DNA from: Siderastrea radians
Lineage: Eukaryota > Cnidaria > Anthozoa > Scleractinia > Rhizangiidae
Assembly: GCA_964017195.1 (NCBI GenBank)
Contig: OZ024889.1
Span: 60,659,858 to 60,723,857, forward strand
Length of the DNA: 64,000 nucleotides
Reading direction: 5' to 3'
The translations under genes and the position numbers were made by a program. Below the pieces are notes generated by a model. The model ran no database searches. It was not told the origin of the DNA and was given only the letters and a program-made list of their open reading frames with translations. Numbering within the stretch: the first letter of the stretch is position 1; every line of letters starts with the position of its first letter. Shown in pieces: positions 45,750 to 58,700 of the stretch.

Positions 45750-47220
45750 TAGAGGGTGCTGCACTACACGGGGTAGGTATTTTAGGGCTTTTTTTCTCCT
45801 AAAGAGGGTCAGGGTTTCATGCCCTCGGCGGCGCCCAAACATGGGTCAAGTGCGTTCCCCCCCCCCCCCCCCACACACACACACCCCGGTGAACAGCGAT
45901 GGACAGTGAGTACAAGAACAATAATTAACACTTTATAACTTTAATGTAAACTATATCAAAGTACATTAGAACGACAATATACCGTCTCATGTCCTACTGG
46001 CATAGGTTATGTTATGTAAAACTTGAGATTGTTTAACTTCAAATCCAATGGGCTGGTGTTAGGTTTAAACACCGAAAAAACCTGAAATCTTCTAAATCCT
46101 CAACTATCTCTTTAAGGGTAAAAAAACACCTTTTTAGTGTTAACCTTATTTTGCCTGGGCTTTTGAGTTTCTGAGCCTAAGGGAGGGCACAAAGTGCCCC
46201 CCCCCCCCACCCCTACATAGATCTCGAAAAGTATTCACGCTCTTGTGATGAAACTTGGTACGTTTTTAGCACGTCATTAGCTTAACAGATTGGGTTTATG
46301 ACTTTTCGATTATGACGTGTCATGACGTCGCAGTGACGTCACGAAGCAGCCATCTTGAATTTTGAGCCCCCATCTTGAATCCCGAGCATGCAGTCATACA
46401 GTTGGCAATGACGACATCGAAAAATATATGAATTTATTCTAAGAAACATACTTAATCAAAACAAGCAAAAAAGTAAAAGATTATCTTCCTCTTACAAACG
46501 AAGGGGAAAAACTGAAAAAAAAGACTGAAAAAAGACAGAAAATAGTAAAAACACCTTCTGAGTAGACGGCTGCTATGGAAACGCCAATCATCATGGACAC
46601 GTCATTGACACAGGAACATTTTCTCTGATAAATTTCAGGAAAAGTCACGAGATTTGGTGATTATTCGTCTGGCCATTTAAAAGTTATAATTCGTTTAAGT
46701 TAGCCCGGGTGCCTCCCCCCCCCCCCCAACCCCGAGCTAAATAGGGTTAAGACAAAACATGGAATGTCAATTATATGATTAGTAAGATAACATAAGAGAG
46801 AAGCATCGTTTAGCATATTCCGGGCGTGGTCCAAGGAAAAAAATCTGGTTCCCTGACGGGAATCAAACATTTCATCTTTCGTGTTTTTACCTTCGTTCGC
46901 TCTTGCTTGCTAAGATTAACGTACTAGGCAAACGGTTCTTCTGCACAAACTAATGAAGCTGCGATTCAGCCCTTGTTGTTTGTTTACTTCTATAACTCCT
47001 AACTATGATTGGTTCATTAAAATTCGCCTTACAATAAACATAGCTACACGAGCTATGACGAAACCATGCACTAAGTGATTTCTTGCCCGTCAGTTAAATA
47101 TCATGCAGACATGAATGTAACAATGTTTTGTTGAGAAGTTATACATCTCATTTTGTAGCTCCTCTGACGGGTGGCAATAACCGTAAACAGCAACTATAGT
47201 ACTGAACACAGAGACATAAA
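45750..47220. other. Intergenic repeats and C-runs, no gene recognised
   Basis: C-homopolymers at about 45858-45873, 46197-46209 and 46716-46728. CRE-like TGACGTCA-type words (gtgacgtcac) near 46330 sit inside repeat-like sequence. Confidence 0.4.
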
Positions 47221-47225
47221 AGTCG

Positions 47226-50200
47226 CTAGGCGGCCTCTTCTATAGGCACGTAACCCAGCTGGCTATTAACAGTCTGTAAATGCCGTCTCTCTTCATTAAT
47301 ATTACTACCGTCGTAATCTGTTATTGCACTCACACCGCTGTATTCACCATTTTCACTGCCTAAACTACAATTGCCACGGCCTTCATCTTTGCAAATAAGG
47401 CGGTAGAAAATAGCACCTACAACTATGACCAGAACATATGTATTAAGAATCATCACTACCCAGACGAAAACCTTGGCATTAACACTGTCCATGGTTGCAA
47501 ACCTCAACACCATAAATGACATGGACAACACGACCAACACTACAGGCTCAATGACATTCTCAGTGAGAGTGCATTCTAAAATACGCCTTTTGCGCATTTC
47601 CCGTGCTGCCGCGGTGGAGCGGTCCTTATACAGTTGCAAACATAAGTGAGTGATCGCCGACCGCATAAGTACAAGTCAAACCACAAACGTTTGTAAGTTG
47701 AAGGAGGATGAAATCATGGACAACGCAATGGCAAGAATCAGGCGGCGGAGAAGCATGAAGACTTTAAATTATGACCGACTCTTTGGTTTGTAGGACAAAT
47801 AGACTGGTCCAAGCCATACGTCAAGTCTCTTGCGATCTTCAGGACTCATAGAGCTTCTTTTTGGGAAGAAATAAATCATACGAGATATCACGATCAAGGG
47901 AAAACCGGTAACATAGAACACAGCAGAGAAAATTCCAAGCGCTGTCAGTTTGCTGTAGGTGTGAGATGTGCACGGAGAGTTTGGCATATAAAGAACACTT
48001 TCATCACTGTGACATGGGCTTAGAATAGACAGTGTCTGCTTTACGATGGGAAAGTAGCTGAAATTCAGACAGAAGAACAGAAGAACGCGCTTTGGCGACA
48101 TTTGAAATGAAAATTTTCCATGCGTCTTTCGTTTGGACGCAACTTGTCGATGATCCACATGGCGACAAAATATATACCAACAACCAGCCAAGGAAACTAC
48201 TGTAAGAAGAAGCAGAAAAGCAAACTTTCCAACAGGAGTGGACAGAGAAGGCAGATCACATGAAATAAAGGGAAAGTACGGGTTCCAGTAACTGCTCAAG
48301 TAATTTGGAGCTGCAACAACTTTATGAGGCCAAACCTCTACACTGGAAACCATGAAATCCACAGTTGGGAGGTAAAACACTGCGATGTTGACGAGAGAGC
48401 GAGCGCCCTTTCCTCTACTGGTCGTACACAACACAAAGACAACCAGGTTTAGTTTAAAAACCCACGCTGGTAGAAATTCCAAAAGCATCATGGTTAAGAT
48501 CGAGAGAAAGTGAACCGCTGTGACAGCAAACCATTTCGAAGGGCTAACATTGAAATAAAAGTAAGATCACAGTAAAACCAGGAAAGAAACAGCAAAGACT
48601 GGAATGAACATGTACTAGCTCGCCTTTTTTGCCTGGAAGCACAGTCCACCAAGTTTGTAAAACCCTTCTTGGCAGCGAGAACAAAATCTGTCCGTATTTA
48701 CTGGATGGCAGATACAGGAATGATTGCATGTTGTGGGCAGAGATGACACTGATGGTCTATAACGGGAAGCGCGAGTGTCCTTTGCTGATGTGCCTAAACG
48801 ACAGGTGCAGGAATCTGTTGGATTGCAGGCAGATGGTATTGAACATTTGACAAGATGGGTGGCATTTGCAGGGTCTGGTGACGGCCAGTAACCTTTGCTC
48901 ACCACCATAATGTTTGGACGGAGATCGCCTAGTGCACTGAACGAAAGTCGACCGCAGCTCCCACTCTTCATGCATTTCTTGCACAATCCGTTGTCTCCGT
49001 AGAAACCATCACCGCAGACGCAATATTTGTATTCATAAAATGTCGGATCTAAGCGAATACGACCATTGTTAAATGTGATCTTTCCTTCAGGACACGTAAA
49101 GTTGTCTGCTTGAGGTGGTCTTATCATTCTTAAAAAGTCAGGATTAAGACATTGGATGGTACCCCAGTTCCTTTACGCAGTAAAGGGTTTCCAGAAATAT
49201 CCAGATATTGCAGGGATATCAAATCTTGAATTCCTGCTGGAAGGCCACCAGTCAAATTGTTCGACGAGACATCAAAATACGATAGAAATGAAAAGTCCTC
49301 AAAAAAATCAGGTAATGTGCCATAAAAATTATTACCACGTAAATCGCAAATGGACATGCTCATCATGTAAGGCACATTTGCAAGTAGAGGGATTTTGATG
49401 TCACAAAAGCTTAAATTCAAAATCGATGGGCTTGGAGCAAAGTCAACTCCATTTTAAAAGTCCCACAAAGCTTGTGAAATTAGTTGACAAATTTCTATTC
49501 CCCGCAAGACTGACAAAAGACCTAACTCCTACCTTGGCTTTTCGGACCATGGCTTTCCTTGGTTAATCGATGAAAATCGGTTCTGTGACAAATCGATCAT
49601 TTCAGTGCGGTTTTGGAGGAGCAAATCACCTGGGATATCCCCAGTAACATCATTGTTGGCAACATTTATTATCCCAGGTGTGTTATGTTTCGAAAATGTT
49701 TCTATAAATTTTTCTGAAATGTTGTTTCCAGGCAATGTAATATAACGAGACTGGTTTTGGCTACACGCGAGGAAACTCTCCGCTAAGTTGAACTCCAGAT
49801 ATGAACAAATTTGTTAATGAGGGAAGTGCAAGTGTGTCGCTTAGGTTTCCATGCATCATGCTAGGAGTGTTTCGCAGGTCAAGATACAAAGCTTGTTTGA
49901 TGCAGATATATACTCTCGGGCATTTGTCCAGTTAAGTTGTTTCCTCCAGGGCACAATACTAGTAGTTCTTTCATATTGCCTATTTCCTCTGGTAGAGATC
50001 CAGTGAGACTATCACCGTGCATAATGCAGGCCAGGAAGTTCTGAAGCCTTCTCATTTTTAACGATTTCTTTCGGACTATGTCCAGCAATTGAGGAAGCGC
50101 TAAGGTGAATGATCAGCGGATTGCTCATATTTCCAGAAAGGAAATCGCCGATGCGTCCTCGCAAACTAGGATTTCCTGTAGTGCACAGCGAAAGTAGGTT

Positions 50201-50492
50201 TCTGATCTTCCAAATGTTAAAGGGAAGGGAACCGTTCAAGTTGTTGTAAGATATCACGATTGTCTTAATGTATGATGTGTTATTGTGACAAGATATACCA
50301 TACCAGGAACAATGAGATTTGCCCCTGGTTGTACTTTTCCATCTGCTTCTCTGGTACCGTTACGGCCCTTTCGTTGAAGCGTTTATATCTAACAAACTTT
50401 CTTGTTCTGGGGTAAACGAGGTATCTAGCGTAAACAATGGAAACATTTGAACTCGTTTTACACAATCTTGCCCCTCGATGCTTAGGAATAAC
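47226..50492 (-). pseudogene. Plant-type LRR receptor with cysteine-rich and multi-TM region, inactivated
   Basis: Order from the N terminus: an LRRNT_2-like cap (SHCSWYGISCHNNTSY, about 50270-50330); LRRs of the plant-like LxGxLP type (NNLNGSLPFNIWKIRNL, DSLTGSLPEEIGNMKELLVL, NNLTGGLPAGIQDL); a cysteine-rich GDGFYGDNGLCKKC / CSRCQEGFYKLGGLC region (49127-48640); then several hydrophobic helices (48610-47330). The exon begins at acceptor 50492; earlier exons were not found. From 49127 to 47226 one frame persists but is cut by TAG (48615-48617), TGA (48567-48569), TAA (47769-47771) and TGA (47676-47678). Another stop cuts the cap (50360-50362), and frame changes occur in the LRR part, one near 49150-49180. 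In its active state it would be a surface receptor of unknown ligand. Confidence 0.8.
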
Positions 50493-50699
50493 CTGCAATC
50501 TGAAACAGAACGCTGTAATTATTTGACGTCCAAAAAACCATAGTCCTACTAAAAATGCATGTTATTGTCACGAGCATAAAATTTTTAACCAAATTGTTCC
50601 ACATTTCATGGTGCCGTGGGTTTCTGCCGTGTCTGTGATAATCATTTAAATAGACACTTCCCCGTTTTTTCAAATTTTCACATAGACCAGTCAGGGAAA

Positions 50700-50990
50700 A
50701 TCCATCGACACCGCTGGAAAGAGTGCCTTAAAATCAGTGAAGTTGCCAAGTTTGAGAGTGACAGCATGGAAACTAGTCGCAAAGATAGGGCTCCGCAAAG
50801 TCGCAAAATTTTGTAGACGTTTGTGTATATGGTGGTGGTGGGGGGGGGGGGGAGGCGAATTTGTGCCCCTCATCATACTAACTTCCGTAAAATTTAGCGA
50901 CTTTGCGGAGGTATATCTTCGCTGATTTGTCACATACCACTCACAAACCCGGCAGGTTTACTAATTTTAAGGCGCTCTTTCTAGCACTGT
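50700..50990. mobile_element. Foldback MITE-like element
   Basis: The left arm 'gctggaaagagtgccttaaa' is matched by the complement of 'ttttaaggcgctctttctag' at the right. Inner pairs include 'gcgactttgcgg' against 'ccgcaaagtcgc'. The loop carries a GGTGGTGG-then-poly-G tract (50830-50853). Non-coding. Confidence 0.6.
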
Positions 50991-51382
50991 CAAGAAGTTG
51001 AAAAAAAAACATGGAAGGTCTTTTATGCGTCACTTAAAATGTCCAGTCTTTACTTTCCGCTTTTAATTATTGCACCCTTGATGCCAGGGTCAATGAGCTC
51101 GATCGAGGAGGTACTTTAGTGTTTATTTCTCAAGATTAGTTCGATTTAATACCGGTTACTCTAGATTACGAGCATTCTTTCCTTTTGCTCAGGGATAGTC
51201 GAGCGAGGAGAACATGTGGACGCGCGTGAAAGTCGGCTGCAGTATGGCACGTGACGCTAGTGTGGTAAGCTGGAATACATGGACAATGCAGACAATCCTT
51301 TACCCCCCACGGTCCAGTGATTTTAGAGTGATAGTTCATATAACATCATATTAACTTTTAATTTGTTATTACTTTTAATTTA

Positions 51383-52490
51383 GCCAAGGCTAAAAGCGGA
51401 GCTCCCAAGGAATAAGCTGGTGTTCGTTTCTCAAGAATAGTCCTCAAACTTTTCGGTCCCAAATATATTTCGAGGCTTTTTTTGGCTCGTTCTCTAACAA
51501 AAGCCCAAAAGTGTTCCGAATTGTCCTCCAATATTATGGAGATCAGTTCTGTGAAGTCGAAAGGTCACTCCAGAGGCTGAGCACCAAAGTAACACATATT
51601 TTACTCGCGAGCCGTCTTTCTTGGTGTTTGCAATGTTTCCATATCCTGTCATTCAACTGTCAAGGCTTGTCAGATTTCCTTGGATTATTGGCTGTTTGCT
51701 TGAATGATGTTGAAACGGCGCCCATTTACAACAACAACATATAACTTACTCTGAAGTAAATGGGCACTTTGAGGAACACACAGAACTGCTTTCGGGAGCT
51801 TATCGGATAAAATTGCTTTAAACCGAAAACTTCTTCGCTTATAGACCATCGAGATTGTAAACAAACAAAACCCAAACATGCTTAAATTATGGCATAATTT
51901 TTTGCAGCTGAGAAGTAAGTCTTAACCTTAAATAAATTTGGGCGACAGCTGCTTCGCTTAAAAGATTATTAATATTGAAAACGTCTAGGACAAGAAAATC
52001 GACAATTGCACACAGAGTTGGACCCGACATTCAAAATTGAAGACAATCATTCGCCACCATCTCGCCCAAGTGATGCTGTTGTCTTACGACTGTGTTTTGA
52101 CCTAAGGTTACGAAGAAACAAACACAAAATGATGGACAGAGATATCGTTTTTGAAAAAGTTTTTTCGAAAACTCGTAACTCTAAACTTAAATAAAATTCG
52201 CGTTACACTTCCTGCTTCGTAATTTCCAAATATTCAAGACTACAGCTGTCTCATATCTGAGCGCGTTTTCTAATGACATAAATGAAATTTCCATTTCAAA
52301 ACGTAATTCCTTTGACCGTAATGCTCAAACTCATGTAACCTAAAACCTTTAAAAACTTCACTTACTCGGTTGTGCTTCAGAACAGCTTGCTTTAGAGCAG
52401 GTTGTGTTTCAAGCTCTCCGCCGTGAAGAAACAAAGATGAAGTCCTTTGAAGGCAGCTTTCGTAACTTGAACATTTTCTTTCCATTTATA
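51383..52490. repeat. Left arm of a large inverted duplication
   Basis: The complement of this arm is found at 58960-60636. For example, 'ctaaaagcggagctcc', 'aaggaataa.ctggtgttcg' and 'gacaagccttgac' (as complement) occur in mirrored order. The distal part (52270-52485, minus) encodes HNRVSEVFKGFRLHEFEHYG then QRNYVLKWKFHLCH, also conserved in the other arm. Confidence 0.8.
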
Positions 52491-52494
52491 GATA

Positions 52495-52978
52495 CCGTAT
52501 TGCACTTAATTTTTGCGGGAGTTTAATTTTGCGGATTGGCGATGTTTTGTGTTTTGCGAGAACTAATTTTTGCGATTGGAAAAGACTGGTTTTTGTTGCT
52601 AGGAATTAAATTTTGCGATTTTCTGGAAGGCGCATTCAAACGAAACTGATAACATCTTTTTTATTTGAGTACATGCAACTGTTCGAAATACAGATAAAAC
52701 ATCATACGAATATAAGACAGATTAATCAATGTTACTCTATTACAAGGGATCCGCAATAACTAGGGTACCACTTGATGTATTACCCACCGAGTTATATCTA
52801 TGACATTTTCTCCTTCAAACCAGTATTTTTTAAAATAATTACTACAGTGGCGTAAATTTTTGCGAAAAAAAATAATTGCGGTAATTTTATTTTGCAGGAA
52901 CTTTTTTTTGCGGATCGAGAAATAACCCGCAAAAATCGCAAAAAATAGAACCCGCAAAAATTTACTGCCACACGGTAT
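52495..52978. mobile_element. MITE with TACCGT ends and TTTTTGCG repeats (Tc1/mariner-like)
   Basis: The ends are inverted: TACCGTATTGCAC, then TAATTTTTGCGGG, against its complement ending GCCACACGGTA. A TA dinucleotide abuts both sides, compatible with Tc1/mariner-type insertion. The interior repeats TTTTGCG(A/G) many times in both orientations. No coding. Confidence 0.65.
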
Positions 52979-53036
52979 TAAAATTCTCGGATTGATAGGT
53001 TACCAGATTTGCTTACCCATGGTGCTCCGCGAGCTC

Positions 53037-53041
53037 TGCTA

Positions 53042-53072
<31 letters not shown>

Positions 53073-53095
53073 TACTATCTTCATTATTATTACAA
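53037..53095. repeat. (TTA)n microsatellite
   Basis: Run of ATT/TTA trinucleotides with a few interruptions. Confidence 0.9.
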
Positions 53096-53269
53096 ATGGA
53101 ATCGGAAAATTAATAATATAATTATATATCCTGTGGACTAATAATATTAATTAAAGTATGACTATTGCTGTTGCTATTTTTATCACCGCATACGTCTGTG
53201 GGAATAGCGTTATAAGGCTTTCTGAAGAGTAGACTGCTTACAGTCCTCCACGATCGTACTCTTACTCCA

Positions 53270-53420
53270 AAAGGAGCGCCATCTTTTATATTGCGAGCGC
53301 ATCCTGAGGAGAGGACAAAAATCCAACGAGGGGGCGGGTTTTGGGTGTATTTATAACTCCATATCTACCTGGTTACCATCGGCCGCCTATAAATTCTTCA
53401 GAATTTCTTGTTTACTGCTA
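53270..53420 (+). promoter_or_regulatory. Promoter-like sequence, gene unknown
   Basis: GCGCCATCTT (YY1-like, reverse), GGGGGCGGG (SP1-like), a TATTTATAA box near 53349 and a second CCTATAAAT near 53384 occur within 120 bp. The only downstream ORF (53642-53851, 69 codons) has no recognisable family. Weak evidence. Confidence 0.25.
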
Positions 53421-53851
53421 TTAACCTAGGTACTTGACCTCGTTAATTACTGTATAGTTTTATTAAGCGTATCATTTTAGTATAAGCTTAGAGTTATAAT
53501 TCTGTTTCGTGATTCAAGCAATGTAGTTTATCTATTTGTGCTTTCACTCTAAGTTCGCTAGGCAAATTCATTCAATCGTTTATCGGCATTTTTCGTTTGA
53601 TTTGATTGCTGTTATTTTACTTGTCGCTTTGTATTTTGTAATTGGAGACGCGTGTTTGCTTCAGAACTACTAGAAATTCTCTTTTGGTTTTGTTTACAGA
53701 TTATTGCACAGTGTTGCACACATTTGACACATTTTGTCGTAAATTCAAACTGTTTATTGTGAATAACTTTGATTCTGTTTCACAACTGTCAACTGGAAAG
53801 CTATGTTCTTCTAATTCTGTTTGGCAAACGGATACGTTTCATTCGTTGTAA

Positions 53852-55680
53852 AATACAAAGGTCATGCTTTAGGTCAATTATTTGTTCGCAAATTAGTACT
53901 TTTCTGCTCGACTTATAAGTTTGGTTTTGCTCTTACCTTACATCCTTGAATGTAGAATCCTGTTTTTCATCATGTTATGGCCGCTGGATACCACTGTTTT
54001 CAAGAGTTATTTTACCGCTACGCGAGTCACTTGTGCAACACGCATCAAAGGACTTACGCAATTCCTCGCACGCCATTGGCTAGAAGCTAGAATTGCTACA
54101 TGTAAGAATGCCATGAAATGCGACGTACGTAAGGACACGCCCGCGCGTCATTCCGCTTGCCAATGTCCATAAAAAACTGCCAGCATGCCTCTTAGTATGA
54201 GTATGGGGCTCCACTCTTGCGGCCTTCGGCCACAAAGGAGTTCCGCTATGAATGAAGTAATGGCAATAAATGTACAATGAATCACTCATCCGAAATCATT
54301 ACCAGGTAATAAAACTGCATGCATGTCCAAATTGTAAAATTGCATAAAAAAATTCCTCTAACTGCCAAATTGGACTCGGGCGAATTTCGCAGTCCTTGGG
54401 ATTTTAATTTATTATTTCTAACTTGAACAGTTTGTTATTGCCAACCACGGAAGAAGGTTCACGAGTGGACAAGTCAACGAACCATGAGAGCTTATATCAT
54501 GTATTACTTAAATTTGATTAAGAGGCTTATGCTTTTGATTAAGTGTTGGCTGAGTGGTCGCTTACGAGAACTAAAAAAAACAAGGGAGAAGAGCAGTCGG
54601 TAGTTCACAAAAGTGGTCGCGGTCGCTTATGAGAGCTGTTAGCTACAGGAGGGGAAGAGGTTAAGTGACAATTCAAACGGGGTGTCACAGTGCTGGTCGT
54701 AGCTGGAACTGGTCGCTTACCAGAGTGGTCGCAAGGAGAGCCTCGACTGCACTAATCGTTCAGGTGAGAGTAGTACTGAGAAGGACTGTTCATTTTGGTG
54801 ACATCGATTGACGTCTGGACCACTTGATTTATTGCAGCAAAATTTATGTTCAGAGTCAAGCATTTAGAGACTATCTTTGTATCTATTAGCCGACTTGACT
54901 GCTTCATATAGAGCTAATAAGAATCCACGGTGGCAACAGCAACTTAAACATCATTTAAAACAGAAAATAACGATTCTTTAAACTACTTCATGATAGTTTC
55001 TTCCAGGAGGTGAATTCGCAAAGGCACCGTTCAATTTCTTAAAAAGCCGGGGGGGGGGGGGATGGGTATATGCGGGCCCTAAAGCGTACGGTTTACAAAA
55101 ACAGTTAACTTTGCATGGACCACCGTAACAAAGTAAAAGCATCGGTTCCTGCAGTAAAGGATCTAATCAGCCAAAAATAAAGAACCAAATACGATGAAAA
55201 AGCAATGCTGGTGCAACGGTAGGGAACCTGAGTGTATATTTTACCCAATATTTCAAAAGGCACGGCCTTTCTTCTTCGATTCAGGGTCTTAGATATGATC
55301 GAATGACTTTAAGGGCAAAAACGTCACAAGTTAAACTAAGGGTATACAATACGACGCTATAGAATATCAAAACATCTTACATTACAACGTTAAAACTGGT
55401 GTAAAAACTAAAGACCTTACGATTTGACATTTGAAAAACATATAACAAGCAGGATACGTGATATTCACGAGGAGTTAGTTTACAGACAGCACTTAGTCCT
55501 TGATAGAAAAAGCTTGATTACTATTCAAGAAAGGGTTTCATTTAGCCTGAAATTTTTTTAAGGTTAAGTTGTTTTGAGAGGCTATAAGCTTTTCAGTCTC
55601 GTTTTTTCTCTTGACTATATCTTCAAATGGTAAAAAAAAGAGGGTTTTGATTATTCTTACGACAATTCCACAGATAAAGT
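53852..55680. other. Intergenic repeats, no gene recognised
   Basis: At 54545-54745 the phrase 'gtggtcgcttac(g/c)aga' recurs four times, a dispersed repeat. A G-run lies at 55050-55061. Nothing else is supported. Confidence 0.45.
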
Positions 55681-55801
55681 TTACCTAAAATAATAAAGTA
55701 ATTGAGCAGACTAGATTTCTCATCTAATATTCCACTAGCATTCACATAATTCTGATAATAGATCGTTTTGTCATCTATCCTTATATTGCAGTTATTCCAA
55801 A

Positions 55802-56662
55802 TTATCGAGCAAAAGATGTAGTTTCCGTTGCATATTTTGAGCGGAATTCAGACCACCACTGCAGCATTTCTGAATAAAAAATCGACTTGATATTATAATC
55901 ATCAATGTTATAGTTGCAATGAAAAAAGAAAAATCCACCGAAGGGTTTGAGCAGATATCTAAGATAGCTTTTCCATGGAAGTGATTCAGAATTGAGAATT
56001 TTCGAAATCCACGCTAATCTTAGAGACTTAATTGAAGTCTCCAGATCAGTAAGGTTTAACCCGCCATTGTCGAAACTATTAATTGCGGCTTTTCTTGTTA
56101 TTTTATCAGGCCCTTTCCACAAGAATTTATAAATTATTGTTTGTATCAGCGCAACAAATTCCGAGGGGGGTGGGAGGATAGAAAATATGTATATCAATTT
56201 GGGGAGAAGAAGACTTTTAATAATGGATATCCTTGCCCAATAGAGAAAGACCTCTCCAACTCCAAAGATGTATTTGTTTTTTAATATCGGAAATCTTATC
56301 GTAAAAGTTCTTTTGGAGCGACTCTTCGCTGTTATAACTGAAGTGCACACCAAGGGCTTTTACAGTTTTGCACCATTTTAAAGATAGAGGTGTTTCGGTA
56401 TTTTCACGACTTTCTTTATAAGTACCGCGACACCTCTGGCGTTTGTGTGCCCATGAGAAAATAATATCTCCGCGCCCCATTCTTTTTTCCACTGAGCCTC
56501 TTGCTCTTTGCAGGAGTGCGTTTCTTGTAAAAATATCAAATCAGCCTTTTGCTTTCTACACCAAGAAAATATCGCTCGCCGTTTTTTAAAATTGCTTAGG
56601 CCTCTCACGTTTAACGATAATAATTCAATAGTATCAGGCTTCAGATTTTGTTTACTCAACAT
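55802..56662 (-). pseudogene. L1/Tx1-like LINE ORF2 with a large internal deletion
   Basis: The frame starts as an apurinic-type endonuclease (LLSLNVRGLSNFKKRRAIFS, then KADLIFLQETHS) and after about 85 residues jumps near 56390 to the C-terminal part of the reverse transcriptase region (KALGVHFSYNSEESLQKNFY, IHLWSWRGLSLLGK). In another frame it continues into the thumb-like end (SLLLPKLIYIFSILPPPSEF, AAINSFDNGGLNLTDLE). Most of the endonuclease and the whole palm, including any FADD box, are gone. The deletion plus a frameshift near 56220-56350 make it dead. Confidence 0.8.
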
Positions 56663-57284
56663 TTTGCATGCATATGAACAGTTGTTTTATTGCAAGGAAG
56701 AGGTGCTGTTTTAGGTACAAAATTATATGAAAGAATTTTCTTTCTTGTGTATGGTTTCTCTGTATAGCGAAAGCAGACAAAAGTAGAATTTTTCGCGCAG
56801 TGTAAGCAGGAACAAAAACAAACACAAACAATGACAAACACACAGACACATATAAACGAAAGCGCACTTACCATCCTGTGGTTGCAATGTACTTCCGTCG
56901 GGATCTCCACATAGAGGCGATAATCATACGATACAACAACTAGCGTACTAATACTAGATCTTATATCCGAACAAGAAAAACAAACTTTAGATGATACTCT
57001 AGCTGTCGAAGCTTGATATAGTCATAACTTGGTAGTGTTCCTATAATAAGGTAGTTATACAAGGGATGTCAAGTCTGATCCAGTCTAACTTGAAATAACA
57101 ACTAGCGTACAATTTCTTCCTTCTAATACCCGAGTGTAAACAGTATAATAATAACAATAAGACAAAAAAGAGAAAAGAATCTAGGATATTTTACCGTGAT
57201 ATTGTCACAGCTTGAAAGTGTTCTTCAATACAATAACTACACAAAAAGTTCAATCTGACTACTCATCCGGAGGTTTGAAGGATT

Positions 57285-58033
57285 TCAATTTTCAGCAGTT
57301 TTTCTCCTTGCATAAATTTGCGCTGGTACCGACCAAGGCATGAAAGCAAATTCAACATCATCTCTTTCTCTAATCCCCTTGAGATGAGACTTTCGGAGCT
57401 CTGCTCGTTCTTTGCGGACGTTCTTTGAAACATCATCAGAAATAAATATCTGACTGTCCAGGAAGAGGTTATCCTTCAACGCACTTGCGGCGACTTTAAG
57501 AATTTGAACTTTATCAGAATATTTCAGGAGATAAATATGTATCGGTCTGGCCGGTGAAGGGTTTTCGGCCGTGGCTCGTTGGCTGACATTCGTTCGATGG
57601 GCCCTCATCACTTCGATGTTTTGAAGTTGCATGTGTTTCTCGAAGAATTCGACTTTCAGAAAAGACTCAAAAGAGTTATGTGCATCTTCTACGCCTTCCT
57701 TGAGGCCCAAGAGAACGATGTTGTCTCTTTTAGTTCTATTTTCAGGTCCTCCATCTTCTTGTGAATTGATGCTAATTCTTCACGGGTAGCCTTGAGAGCC
57801 AGTTCGTTGTTTACTTCGCTCAATTGTGCGTCCAGTGCGCTATAACTGTCTTTCAGAGCATTGACATCAGCGGCCATTTTTTCCTGGGAGCTCTCTAGAC
57901 TAGATAATTTCTCAAGGATACTGTTTAGTTTTGGTTCTTGCAAGTCCCTGGATTTGAGTAGGTCGTCCATTTTGGCGAGGACGGCATCCAGCTTTATCGA
58001 AGTTGAATCTGCATTGGCATCTTTACTGGGCAT
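57285..58033 (-). pseudogene. L1/Tx1-like LINE ORF1 (coiled-coil RNA-binding protein), one frameshift
   Basis: N-terminal coiled coil (LDAVLAKMDDLLKSRDL ... LNSILEKLSSLESSQEKMAA). After a single-base frame change near 57735 follows an RRM/C-terminal-domain half beginning NRTKRDNIVLLGLKEG and containing RPIHIYLLKYSDKVQILKVA and ELRKSHLKG. This is the architecture of L1-type ORF1p chaperones, which coat the element RNA. Its position upstream of the ORF2 remnant on the same strand confirms the element. The spacer 56663-57284 shows no third ORF. Confidence 0.75.
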
Positions 58034-58196
58034 TTTTAAGGTCTAAGACCTTGTTCTTAGATTCATGTAGAACGTCTACCAAGCTTAGACAGTCGTCATT
58101 TATGAAAATACCGAAAATTGGTAAACGTTAAAGTAGAGAGTTCGAACTCGTAGTCTTACCCGCGTGGCGTCATCACGTGACACCATTTTCCAAAAA

Positions 58197-58232
58197 GTAT
58201 TATTATTATTACTATTATTATTATTATTATTA
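58197..58232. repeat. (TTA)n microsatellite
   Basis: A run of ATT/TTA about 160 bp upstream of LINE ORF1, near its likely 5' end. Confidence 0.85.
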
Positions 58233-58648
58233 GTTTTGAGCAGCGACGACGTTATTTAGAATAACGTTGAGATGCCAGTTCGTTTAAAAAAAAACATGAC
58301 CTAACTGAGTCACGTTATGATCAAAATGTTTCGTCACGTTCTTCTTCGCGAAGGTGAGAACAGGTGGATGACCAAAGAATGAGGGATGTAAAGGGGTTCA
58401 TACTATCAGGGAATCATGTTATCGCAGAAGGAAGGGTGCGGAGAAGACGCAGGGGGAAATGGCAACAAACACATCACAGGTAGGACAAATCACCAACTTC
58501 GGAAATTTACACCACTTGGGCTCGCATCTTGAGAGAGCGTTATAGCGGAGCCTGCGCGCAAAGCCCGCCAGCGGGGCTCCATTGCTAAGGAAATTTGGTA
58601 ACCTATCAATCCGAGAAATTTTGGTTGTGACGTAATAGTCACGTGACC

Positions 58649-58700
58649 GTCCGTCCGTACGTCCGTACATCCGTACATCCGTACGTCCCTCCGTCCGCAC
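58649..58700. repeat. (CCGT)n-type short tandem repeat
   Basis: Repeated CCGTCCGTACGTCCGTACAT units. The long minus-strand ORF across it (58419-59045) is repeat-derived and not a convincing gene. Confidence 0.7.

Noticed and set aside
45858..45873. Poly-C/poly-G runs (also 18099, 38785, 46200, 46717, 50845, 55050, 59346, 61488) as functional elements
   Set aside because: They look like ordinary homopolymer microsatellites within repeats, and their lengths may be unreliable in assembly.
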